64,000 bases of DNA from positions 3,394,594-3,458,593 of the forward strand of contig NZ_CP022584.1 of assembly GCF_002240225.1 (NCBI RefSeq), given 5' to 3'. A program made the position numbers and the translations under genes. Of the stretch, positions 8,121-16,199 are shown piece by piece. Position 1 is the first letter of the stretch; every line of letters begins with the position of its first letter. The stretch comes from Paenibacillus physcomitrellae. GTDB lineage: Bacteria; Bacillota; Bacilli; Paenibacillales; Paenibacillaceae. Below the pieces are notes generated by a model. That model made no database searches. It was not told the origin of the DNA and worked only from the letters and a program-made list of their open reading frames with translations.

Positions 8121-8168
8121 CCGTCCCGGATTATGGAGCACAATCTCCATAGCCCGGGGCGGTTTTAT
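8121..8168 (+). terminator. Terminator-like hairpin between convergent genes
   Basis: CCGGATTATGGAG (8126-8138) pairs with CTCCATAGCCCGG (8145-8157), followed by a T-rich tail on the plus strand. It lies between the SLH remnant and the convergent GT-C gene. Confidence 0.65.
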
Positions 8169-9952
8169 TTGTTCGAGGTGCGGTAAGCGAGCTGCCACAT
8201 GATGACCGCCAGCCAAAGGACCAGCAGCACGTTGATCAGGGAAACGAACATCAGCGAATACGTGTAGGACGGGGTTCCGGTCCGGCCTGTTGCCCCGTAG
8301 AGCACGGAGAATGTATTGGCAAAGACGGTAAAGCTGAAGCCGGCGGCTATCCACAGCAGCCGTTTATCCTTGAAATACAGATACGAGCAGAAAGCCAGCG
8401 CCACAGCAGGGAATAAATACCGTTCGTGCATACTTGTTGAGAACGTAAATACACCCGCAATCTGGAACAGAGCCGCCAGGAAGGCCGCCTCCCGGCTGCG
8501 GATTCGCGAGTAGATCAGCCACGTATAGGCCGTAGTCAGCACGATAAAGATCCAGCCCCAGGTTTGATAGCTGAACAGGACAAACGTCGAGCTGCTGTCC
8601 TTGTGATTGGCGCCGATCAGGCTGAAGAAATTGTCCGCATTGAGGGAGGCGTAAGGATATTCCCCAATCGTGCGCTGGAACAGCTTCACGATCCAAAGCG
8701 GGTCCTGGCCGGAGGAGAACGGCAGAATAAGCAGCAGGACTACAGCTATCGCAGCCAGTATACCTGCAGCGGCGTGTTTGATGCTGCGCAGGCGTACCCA
8801 TTCAAAGAACAGCACCGGCGTAAAAATAATCCCCTGCGGCTTCATCATTACCGCCGCGGCAAACAAGGCAGCGGACCAGGTTAACCGGCCCTCTGTAATC
8901 AACAGCACGGCCAGGACGATCAGTAGGGTGAAGAAGGAGTCCACCTGTCCCCAAAAGGCCGAATCGACCAATACAGCCGGGCTGGCAGCGTAAAGAGCTG
9001 CCAGAATGAAGCTCAATCTGGTTGAGACATGCCGGGATGCCAGGCGATAGATCAGATAGCCGGTGACTACGTCGGCAATCAGAGACGGCAGTTTGATCAT
9101 CGAGTTAAAGAAGATTCCCATCCCGGGCAGTGAGGCCGCTTTACCGATGAGATAGAGAAAATAAATCAGCAGAGGCGGATAATCCGCCGATCCGTTTACA
9201 TAGAAACCGGAGAAATCCTGCGCGGCCGAGGTAGCCCAATTGCGGAAATAATTCATGTCCCCGATATAGCCGGTTGTCCAGGGAACAAGGGCAATCCGCA
9301 GCAGCAGCGCCGTGCCGAGCATCAGCCAAATCGTACTGCGGCGGCTTAAGGGCTCCCTCAAAGCCGAGCCGCCGCCCAGGGCCAGAAGGCCGGTCCGGGT
9401 CTTGTACAGCCGCCGCCAGCCAAACCCTATCAGCACGGCGGCCAGCACCGCATAAACGGCGAGAGCAATCGGTTCGGCAAGCGGAACCGGGGACATCCAG
9501 CCGCCGCTCATGCCGCTGAATCTCCCTTCCCCGAATCCGCGTCCACCGCCGCCTGGCTGGAATGCTCCCCCGCCTCTTGGGCTTCCCGCCTGGTCAGGGG
9601 CGAATCCGCGTCCGCCGTTGTCTCCGCGGACTCCCTGTCCAACGTCGCCGCCTCCATCCCCGTCTCCTTCTCCGCCTCTATCAGAGGGAGTGCCGAAAAG
9701 GCCGGATTCGCCGAACCCATTCTGGCCGATGGGTATACGGTTAAATCCGCCAGGGCTTTGTCCCTTTTGAATTGGCGAACGGCTCGTCCCGCCGCCTGGA
9801 CCAGACTGCTGCCAGCCAGTTCCACTCAGCTCGCCCTCCGTGTGATGTGTGTATGAATATCCCGTTAAGGATAGAAGGCAGATCACCAGCGACAAGGCGA
9901 ACATCCATTTTAACGTTGTATGTAATCGTGATGCTTGAAGTGCTTCAGGCAA
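8165..9952 (-). CDS. GT-C fold membrane glycosyltransferase with glycine-rich outer loop
   Basis: 595 residues starting at TTG 9952, with GAGG 8 nt upstream. TM1 (residues ~14-34) is followed by a Gly/Pro/Ser/Asp-rich stretch of about 105 residues (~40-150). About eleven more membrane helices follow. The first large outer loop after the second helix pair carries GYIGDMNYFRNWA, the acidic motif expected of GT-C enzymes, which use polyprenyl-phosphate sugars. AFWGQVDSFF and MMKPQGI are typical of this mannosyltransferase-like group. It is divergent from the exopolysaccharide operon and probably contributes to surface glycan assembly; donor and acceptor are unknown. The glycine-rich loop is unusual. 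Confidence 0.8.
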   Translation of the reverse strand: MPEALQASRLHTTLKWMFALSLVICLLSLTGYSYTHHTEGELSGTGWQQSGPGGGTSRSPIQKGQSPGGFNRIPIGQNGFGESGLFGTPSDRGGEGDGDGGGDVGQGVRGDNGGRGFAPDQAGSPRGGGAFQPGGGGRGFGEGRFSGMSGGWMSPVPLAEPIALAVYAVLAAVLIGFGWRRLYKTRTGLLALGGGSALREPLSRRSTIWLMLGTALLLRIALVPWTTGYIGDMNYFRNWATSAAQDFSGFYVNGSADYPPLLIYFLYLIGKAASLPGMGIFFNSMIKLPSLIADVVTGYLIYRLASRHVSTRLSFILAALYAASPAVLVDSAFWGQVDSFFTLLIVLAVLLITEGRLTWSAALFAAAVMMKPQGIIFTPVLFFEWVRLRSIKHAAAGILAAIAVVLLLILPFSSGQDPLWIVKLFQRTIGEYPYASLNADNFFSLIGANHKDSSSTFVLFSYQTWGWIFIVLTTAYTWLIYSRIRSREAAFLAALFQIAGVFTFSTSMHERYLFPAVALAFCSYLYFKDKRLLWIAAGFSFTVFANTFSVLYGATGRTGTPSYTYSLMFVSLINVLLVLWLAVIMWQLAYRTSNK

Positions 9953-10271
9953 TAGGAACGCCTCATTTCATTTCAGGTAATCATTTCAGGTAATAGTTTG
10001 ATAGCCATTGTGTCTTACGAATAGCTGCTTGTCTTGTCCAAGCCTTTTGCAGTATAGCGGCTCTTCCTTAAAGACACCTGAAGACCGTTTGAAATCTTTA
10101 GGTATCTTTTCGGAAAAGTTTTAAAAAACTGGGTATTAAACAGAAAGAACATCAAGTATAATCAACTTAATGCGACAAGAATCGACATAATCTGTGTTTC
10201 TTAGACAAAAGCGTCCGGATGTTTGAAAGAAAGTTAATTTGTTTAGTTGAGACAAGAAAGGGTGAACACGG
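9953..10271. promoter_or_regulatory. Divergent intergenic region between the GT-C gene and the ydaJ-like operon
   Basis: It contains a perfect 13-bp tandem repeat (TCATTTCAGGTAA at 9968-9980 and 9981-9993) next to the GT-C start. It also holds a TATAAT hexamer at 10157-10162, without a good -35, and an AGTTTT/AAAACT palindrome near 10117-10130. I looked for a c-di-GMP riboswitch and did not find its conserved core. Confidence 0.45.
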
Positions 10272-11432
10272 CTGAAAAAGGTGTTTTTTACGGCAGTACT
10301 GATGGTTCTGGTTGTCGTTCTGGTTTCCTGCCGGCGTTCCGAGCCTGTCCATTCTCCGCTTCCTTCGTCTTCGGCAGACAAGGTGGACTTCTCCAATATC
10401 TCTGTTTTGCCGGAGCATGCTTATGGGCAGGACAGCGACAGCGGGAGAACCGGTGAGCAGGCGGCCCTTGCCGCCTTCGTTCGCAATAAACTTCAAGGCC
10501 CGTACGGAATCTTTACCAATTTGATCGAGACCGGTCAGGATGGTGAATCGGCAGCAGGGCATGAGGTGCTCAGCGAATCAGCGTCTTTGCTCCTGCGCTA
10601 TGACGTGTTGTCCGGCCAGCCGCAGCGCTTTGATGAGGACTGGCAGACAGCTAAGCAAACGTTCGACATGGATACCGGCTTCAGCTACCGCTACAGTCCC
10701 AAACCGGACAAACGTTATCCCGTAAATGCGGCGGTGGACGACCTGCGGATCATCCGCAGCTTGTATGAAGCGGGCAAAGCTTTTGACCGGGAAGATTACA
10801 CCCGCCTGGCGGACGATTACAGCCGGCGGTTTCTGAAATATAACGTTCAGGACGGTTATATGGTTGATTTTTACGATGACCAGACTGGTGAACGGAACAG
10901 CTTCATTACCTTATGCTACATTGACCTCAAAACGCTGGCGCTGATGCCGGACAGTCCGGATCAACAGAAGCTGCTCAGCCAAATGGCCGAAATAGCCTCG
11001 GGGGGCTATATTTCCGACGATTTTCCATTTTATCACACCCGCTATGATTATAGAAAAAAAGCCTATCTCACCGAGTCCGTGAACACGGTGGAATCGATGC
11101 TGACTATTCTTGCGCTCTCCGAAGTTCACCTGGAGCGCCCGGCCAGCATCGCCTTTATCAAAGAGAAGGTTAAAGCCGGCGAGTTGTACGGCAAATACAG
11201 CTTCAAAGGCGATCCGGCCACGGATATCCAGTCCACGGCCCTTTATGCCATAGCGGCGATGATCGGCTCCACGATCGGGGACCGTGAGCTTTATGAGGCC
11301 AGCATAGGCCGGATGCAGGCGTATCAAATTCCAGCCGGTCAAGGTTCTCTGGCAGGGGCATTTGCGGATGCGGCCTCAGGTCAGGCCTATTCTTTCGATA
11401 ATCTGACGGCGCTGCTCGCCTATCAATACTAA
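10272..11432 (+). CDS. ydaJ: YdaJ-like GH8-fold lipoprotein of the exopolysaccharide operon
   Basis: A lipoprotein with signal peptide and lipobox LVSC, then an alpha/alpha-barrel domain like glycoside hydrolase family 8. Recognisable segments are TFDMDTGFSYRYSP, NAAVDDLRIIRSLYEAGKAF and the end YSFDNLTALLAYQY. The likely start is CTG 10272 (LKKVFFTAVL), 8-9 nt after AAAGGGTG. It supplies the basic n-region, while GTG 10281 is 17 nt from that site and lacks the lysines. It heads the operon, with the next gene 21 bp on. By analogy with B. subtilis YdaJ it trims or releases the polymer at the membrane surface; activity is unproven. Confidence 0.75.
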   Translation: MKKVFFTAVLMVLVVVLVSCRRSEPVHSPLPSSSADKVDFSNISVLPEHAYGQDSDSGRTGEQAALAAFVRNKLQGPYGIFTNLIETGQDGESAAGHEVLSESASLLLRYDVLSGQPQRFDEDWQTAKQTFDMDTGFSYRYSPKPDKRYPVNAAVDDLRIIRSLYEAGKAFDREDYTRLADDYSRRFLKYNVQDGYMVDFYDDQTGERNSFITLCYIDLKTLALMPDSPDQQKLLSQMAEIASGGYISDDFPFYHTRYDYRKKAYLTESVNTVESMLTILALSEVHLERPASIAFIKEKVKAGELYGKYSFKGDPATDIQSTALYAIAAMIGSTIGDRELYEASIGRMQAYQIPAGQGSLAGAFADAASGQAYSFDNLTALLAYQY

Positions 11433-11453
11433 TCAGCAAAGGGGACATTCATC

Positions 11454-13049
11454 ATGCTTAGCGGGCGCTCTATACCAGGCGGATTTCGCCGGGCGTATTT
11501 ATGGATGCTGAATACGATATCGCCTGCCGCATTTGGAGCAGCGGGAGTTTTGATGATTACGGTGATTGCCCTGTTTATACCGCCTTATATCGGGATGGCC
11601 GATAACGGAGATTTTTTTCGTGTGGCGTACAGCAACGGCATTTATTTTAACGACCCCGATTATGACAGCCAGTATTTCGACTACTTTGTCAAACAATATG
11701 GGATCTTTCAGTACTTCAACGAGAACGGGGCTACGATCAATTCCTCTCAATCGCTGTTTATCAAGCTGGCATTGGCGTTTAACAAACTAGTGTTCAGCAG
11801 CACGGTGTTTGACCTTCGCTTCCAGGCCGTGATCTTTGTGATTTTGTATACGGCCGCTGTTTATCTGCTGATCGAAGCCTTAACCTGGCGGATTCCGCGG
11901 GGCAGAGGATATCTGATTGCGCTGATTGCGCTGTTTATCTTCGGGGATACGGGGTATACCGCGTATTTCAACTCTTTTTACAGTGAATCGATCGTGCTGA
12001 TCATGGCGGTCTTTCTGTTTGCTTCCTGGCTGCTGATGTACCGAAAAAGATTCAACGATTATGTCCTGCTCTCCATCTTCGTCATCAGCGCGATTCTGCT
12101 GACGACCTCCAAGCAGCAAAATGCTCCGGTCGGCATCATTATTGCCCTGATGGGAGTCTCGCTGCTATTCCTGCGGACGAGCCGGATATACCGGCTGCTG
12201 ACGGGCTGCGCGCTGGTGCTGTTTATGGGGACGGGCATCCTTACCTATACGATGATCTCTAAGGAGTTCGTCAATATCAATGCTTATCACGCGATGACGC
12301 GAGGGGTGCTGATGCAGTCGGTTGATCCCGAGGAGACGCTGCAGTCCTTCGGCATCGATGAGCAGTATGCGCTGCTTAAGGACAGTATTTATTACGAGCC
12401 TTATTCGACTATTGACGTCAATTCGCCGATGCTGGAACGGGAATTTTACAGTAAATACGGCTTTGTCTCCATCTTGAAATATTATGTCCTTCATCCGGGA
12501 CGTCTGTGGGCGATCCTGGACGTAGCCGCTAAAGGCGCGTTTACGATCCGGCCGGAGGCGATGGGCAACTTCGAGCAATCGGCGGGGGCAGCGCCCGGAG
12601 CGCATACCCATTTCTTCTCGTTATACAGTTTCCTGAAGGAGAAGGCGATGCCCAAGACTTTTGGATTTATTGTCCTCTGGGGGATAGCGGTGATCGGGCT
12701 GTACCTGTCCGCTTTCGTCAAAGCGCTGAAAGAACGGGATTTCCGGCATGGCCAGAAGCTGATTCTGGTAGCTGCCGCCCTGATCATGGGTTTGTCCGGT
12801 ATTTTTGTTTCTATTATAGGGGCGGGAGATGCCGATTTGGCGAAGCATGAATTCCTGTTTACGTTATCCTTTGATCTGATCCTGCTCATACTTGTTTCGG
12901 ATATTATCGGCCGCAGTCTGTTCAGCCATCTCGAACCGGCCGTTACGGAGGCGGAAAGTGAACCGGAAAGTGAACCGGAAACGGAAGCCCCTTCAGTAGT
13001 TCGCGCAGCATCTAATTCCGCTGCCGCAGAACAGGAGGCAGCGCTGTGA
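11454..13049 (+). CDS. Polytopic GT-C-like membrane protein (WsfD-like)
   Basis: 531 residues with about eleven membrane helices. After TM1 the outer loop has IGMADNGDFFRV, an acidic motif placed as in GT-C glycosyltransferases. This suggests the hexose transferase group that includes Geobacillus WsfD. The C-terminal tail is cytosolic, Glu/Pro-rich with a 12-bp repeat (ESEP units, ~12955-12985), and ends QEAAL. The start ATG 11454 follows AAAGGGGA. It overlaps the next gene by 4 bp (GTGA), implying translational coupling. B. subtilis ydaJ-N lacks this gene as far as I recall, so it may add a lipid-linked sugar modification here. Confidence 0.75.
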   Translation: MLSGRSIPGGFRRAYLWMLNTISPAAFGAAGVLMITVIALFIPPYIGMADNGDFFRVAYSNGIYFNDPDYDSQYFDYFVKQYGIFQYFNENGATINSSQSLFIKLALAFNKLVFSSTVFDLRFQAVIFVILYTAAVYLLIEALTWRIPRGRGYLIALIALFIFGDTGYTAYFNSFYSESIVLIMAVFLFASWLLMYRKRFNDYVLLSIFVISAILLTTSKQQNAPVGIIIALMGVSLLFLRTSRIYRLLTGCALVLFMGTGILTYTMISKEFVNINAYHAMTRGVLMQSVDPEETLQSFGIDEQYALLKDSIYYEPYSTIDVNSPMLEREFYSKYGFVSILKYYVLHPGRLWAILDVAAKGAFTIRPEAMGNFEQSAGAAPGAHTHFFSLYSFLKEKAMPKTFGFIVLWGIAVIGLYLSAFVKALKERDFRHGQKLILVAAALIMGLSGIFVSIIGAGDADLAKHEFLFTLSFDLILLILVSDIIGRSLFSHLEPAVTEAESEPESEPETEAPSVVRAASNSAAAEQEAAL

Positions 13050-14872
13050 AGATGAGAGTGTTAAGCCTGCGCCACCAGATGTCAGGACTGTTTCTGCCCC
13101 TGCTTTCAGGACTGCTGCTGCCAGGATTGCTGCTGTCGGGAATGCTTTTGCCGCTGCTGTTTGCGTTTGACCTTTGGCCAGCGATTCCGGCCCAGGCTCA
13201 GTCACAGGCCCAAGCACAGGTTCAAGTCCAAGCTCAAGCACGGGTTCAAGTTCAAGCACAGGCTCAGTCGGTGGACGTTCCGGTTGAGTCGCAAGCGGCA
13301 GCTGCCGTACGGGCTCCAGCGACGATTTCTTCCTCCATGGATTCGAAAAATTCAGCCTCATTCTCAGATACAGCTTCATCTTCAGGTTCAACTTCATCCC
13401 CGTCCGTTCTGCTTGTTTATGACAGTCTCGGGACAGGGACTCCGCAGCAGGGCAGTATTGCTGCTTTGGAGCGGCTTGCCGCTGCTTACGGGGCGGAGGT
13501 CGAAGAGGTCAGTCTGGATGATTATGAAGCGGGCAAGCTCCGCAGCTTCGGCAAAGTGATCCGGGTCGTGAATCTGGCGGCGGAACCTGCCGGATCGGAA
13601 CATAAGGAGAAGGAGAAGGGGCCATCCGATTTCCTTAACGATTTGCAGGGCTATACCGGAGACTTCCTCCAGATAGGGGGACAGCTTCCGGAGCCTGAAC
13701 GAAGCAAGCTGGGGATAAGCACAAGCGTGATCCGTCAGGAACCGGTGCTTTTAACGACAGACGAGGGTCTCCATACGGAGTTTAACGTCCAACAAATGAC
13801 TTATATCACTGCAGGTAAGGGAGAGGTTTACGGCAGGCTTACGCTGCAGAGTGCCCAGGGAACCTTCCCTTACAGCCTGCAGTCCGGCGGTACTGCCTAT
13901 GTGCCTTATTTTGAAACTGGCGGCGGCAGCGAGCTGGTCATGGCCGGAGTGATGAAACGGTGGTTCCATGAGGAGGGGCCGGGCCGGGCTTATTTGCTTG
14001 TGAAAGAAATATATCCGTTCTCCAATCTAAGTCTCCTGAAGGCTATGGCGGACCAGTTATATGAAGCCGGAATCCCTTACATCGCGAGTGTCCGTCCGGT
14101 GTTCAGCCATACGGAGTATCCGGCGATGCAGCGTTATCTGGAGACGATCAAATATATGCAGGCCCGGGGAGGCAGCATTCTCGTGAATGTCCCCGTGGTG
14201 ATGGATGGCGTTCAGGCCCAAAAGGACGAGCTCCAAAGCGAGATGGAAGGATTCATTGACCTGCTGGTCAAATCCGGCATTGCTCCGCTTGGAGCGGGGG
14301 CAGAGCAGTATTGGTCCCATGACGGGGAATATACCGTGAAAGGGCTGAGCTTTTTCGATTCGGCGGTATTGTTCCCGGATGCGAAAGTGATCCCCAAGGA
14401 GCCGCTCCCGGTGCAGCGTTCCTTCAGATCGGCTTTGTTCAGCGTCACGATGGCGGACCTGCGGCAAAGTTACGGCGATAACCCTGTGCAGGAGCTGCCG
14501 GTTAATACGGCGGTTACTTATGATTTCCCCGATCAGGCTGAAGGGCTTCAAGCGATAGTGGAGGAGCTCAAGGCAGCGTGGATCAGTTTCGCGGATTATA
14601 AGCAGCTGAGCCATGAGGTGAAGACGCAGAGTAGTACCGTGCAATCCCGGCAGGGTGCCGTGGTGCTGAACGGGGAGCCGCTGAACCTGAACTACAACGG
14701 AAGCCAGGTCAGTCAGGATTATCAATATGTACAGCAGACGGAGACGAGCTTCCGCAGGCTGTTCCAGGTGCAAAACACCTTGTTCATGGTTATCATCGCT
14801 TTCTCGCTGATCGTCTTTGGCGGTTTGCTGCTGATCGGCCGCCGTTTGTACAGACGGAAATTTCTAAAATAA
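13046..14872 (+). CDS. ydaL: YdaL-like DUF2334 protein, membrane-anchored
   Basis: 608 residues. An N-terminal hydrophobic signal/anchor is followed by a low-complexity Gln/Ala/Val stretch (residues ~50-75, QAQSQAQAQVQVQAQA). A flavodoxin-like region (SVLLVYDSLGTGTPQQGS) comes next, then a DUF2334 polysaccharide-deacetylase-like domain (LLVKEIYPFSNLSLLKAMAD, EAGIPYIASVRPVF, GGSILVNVP). A C-terminal TM and basic tail (RRLYRRKFLK) close it. The metal-binding Asp/His set of true deacetylases is not evident, so catalysis is doubtful. The GTG start overlaps the upstream stop. Position and domain order match B. subtilis YdaL; it likely acts on or guides the nascent polymer outside the membrane. Confidence 0.78.
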   Translation: MKMRVLSLRHQMSGLFLPLLSGLLLPGLLLSGMLLPLLFAFDLWPAIPAQAQSQAQAQVQVQAQARVQVQAQAQSVDVPVESQAAAAVRAPATISSSMDSKNSASFSDTASSSGSTSSPSVLLVYDSLGTGTPQQGSIAALERLAAAYGAEVEEVSLDDYEAGKLRSFGKVIRVVNLAAEPAGSEHKEKEKGPSDFLNDLQGYTGDFLQIGGQLPEPERSKLGISTSVIRQEPVLLTTDEGLHTEFNVQQMTYITAGKGEVYGRLTLQSAQGTFPYSLQSGGTAYVPYFETGGGSELVMAGVMKRWFHEEGPGRAYLLVKEIYPFSNLSLLKAMADQLYEAGIPYIASVRPVFSHTEYPAMQRYLETIKYMQARGGSILVNVPVVMDGVQAQKDELQSEMEGFIDLLVKSGIAPLGAGAEQYWSHDGEYTVKGLSFFDSAVLFPDAKVIPKEPLPVQRSFRSALFSVTMADLRQSYGDNPVQELPVNTAVTYDFPDQAEGLQAIVEELKAAWISFADYKQLSHEVKTQSSTVQSRQGAVVLNGEPLNLNYNGSQVSQDYQYVQQTETSFRRLFQVQNTLFMVIIAFSLIVFGGLLLIGRRLYRRKFLK

Positions 14873-14911
14873 GCTTCTGAGCCCCGCAGCCAACAGATAG
14901 GAGAATGTGCC

Positions 14912-16162
14912 ATGGTATGGTCCAATTATTTAATGCTCATTGCCGTGATTTGCATTTGGTCCTTGCTTCTCGTGAACGTCATGCTGATCATTGCGGGTTA
15001 TATCTATTATATGAGGACGGAGAAGGAAGAGATTCCGCCGCTTAAAGGGGAGTATCCGTTTGTTTCGATCATGGTTCCGGCTCATAACGAAGGCCGGGTG
15101 ATTGGCAAAACGGTAGAGTCGCTGCTTGCGCTCGATTATCCCCATGACCGCTATGAAATCATCGTGATCAACGACAATTCGTCCGATAACAGCGCGGAGC
15201 TGCTGTCCGGTATTCAGCAGAAGTATGCGGGTCGCAACCTGATTGTCATCAACACCGATAAAGTAACGGGCGGAAAAGGCAAGTCGAACGCGCTTAACAT
15301 CGGTTTCGCGCAAAGCCAAGGCGAGCTGATCGCCATCTATGATGCGGATAATACGCCGGAGAAGACGGCGCTGCGTTATTTGGTAGCCGAAATCGTCAAT
15401 GATGCTTCCCTTGGCGCGGTCATCGGCAAATTCAGGACCCGCAACCGGGACGTCAATCTGCTTACCCGCTTCATCAATGTCGAGACCTTATCCTTTCAGT
15501 GGATGGCGCAGGCGGGAAGATGGCAGCTGTTCAAGCTGTGCACGATTCCGGGCACGAACTTCATCATGCGCCGCCACATTGTGGAGAGTATAGGGGGATG
15601 GGATGTCAAAGCGATTGCCGAAGACACGGAGATCAGCTTCCGGATTTATATGATGGGCTACCGGATCAAGTTTCAGCCCAAGGCGGTTACCTGGGAGCAG
15701 GAGCCTCAATCGCTGAAGGTCTGGTTTAAACAGCGGACAAGGTGGGCGAAGGGCAATGTTTATGTTATCGTCAAGAATCTGCCGCTGCTCTTCAACCGGT
15801 CTGCACGAACGGTACGCTTTGATATTTTGTATTTCCTTTCGATTTATTTCCTGCTCGTCACTTCGCTGCTGACGTCGGACATTCTGCTGGTCCTGAACAC
15901 GATCGGTTATGTGCATACCACGCTAGCCAGTCTCAGCACCTTCCTGTGGCTGCTGGCGATCCTGCTATTTGTCGTAGGTACCTATGTTACTTTGACTACG
16001 GAAAAAGGAGAAATGTCCTTCTCCAACGTAGGCGTCATTATGCTCATGTACATTACCTATTGTCAGCTTTGGATGCTGGTTGCGGCGAACGGGCTGTACA
16101 ACTACTTCAAGGATCTGATCTTCAAGAGAGAGGTCAAATGGTATAAAACGGAGCGGTTTTAG
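14912..16162 (+). CDS. ydaM: YdaM-like processive GT2 polysaccharide synthase
   Basis: 416 residues: two N-terminal helices, a cytosolic GT-A domain, then four to five C-terminal helices. Catalytic motifs are all present: D88 (VINDNSSD), DAD at 144-146, D238 (IAEDTEISF) and the Q274-x-x-R-W signature (KQRTRWAKGN) of processive beta-glycosyltransferases such as BcsA. No PilZ domain follows, so c-di-GMP control must come from another subunit. It is the polymerase of the operon; product sugar unknown. The start ATG 14912 follows AGGAG. It lies 37 bp before the BcsB-like partner. Confidence 0.9.
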   Translation: MVWSNYLMLIAVICIWSLLLVNVMLIIAGYIYYMRTEKEEIPPLKGEYPFVSIMVPAHNEGRVIGKTVESLLALDYPHDRYEIIVINDNSSDNSAELLSGIQQKYAGRNLIVINTDKVTGGKGKSNALNIGFAQSQGELIAIYDADNTPEKTALRYLVAEIVNDASLGAVIGKFRTRNRDVNLLTRFINVETLSFQWMAQAGRWQLFKLCTIPGTNFIMRRHIVESIGGWDVKAIAEDTEISFRIYMMGYRIKFQPKAVTWEQEPQSLKVWFKQRTRWAKGNVYVIVKNLPLLFNRSARTVRFDILYFLSIYFLLVTSLLTSDILLVLNTIGYVHTTLASLSTFLWLLAILLFVVGTYVTLTTEKGEMSFSNVGVIMLMYITYCQLWMLVAANGLYNYFKDLIFKREVKWYKTERF

Positions 16163-16199
16163 CCGGTAGAAATTACTACAAAGATTAGGAGCATTTTTC

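Noticed and set aside
9953-10271. Possible c-di-GMP riboswitch before the polysaccharide operon
   Set aside because: The conserved GEMM core and paired helices could not be found; c-di-GMP input is better explained by the YdaK-like protein.
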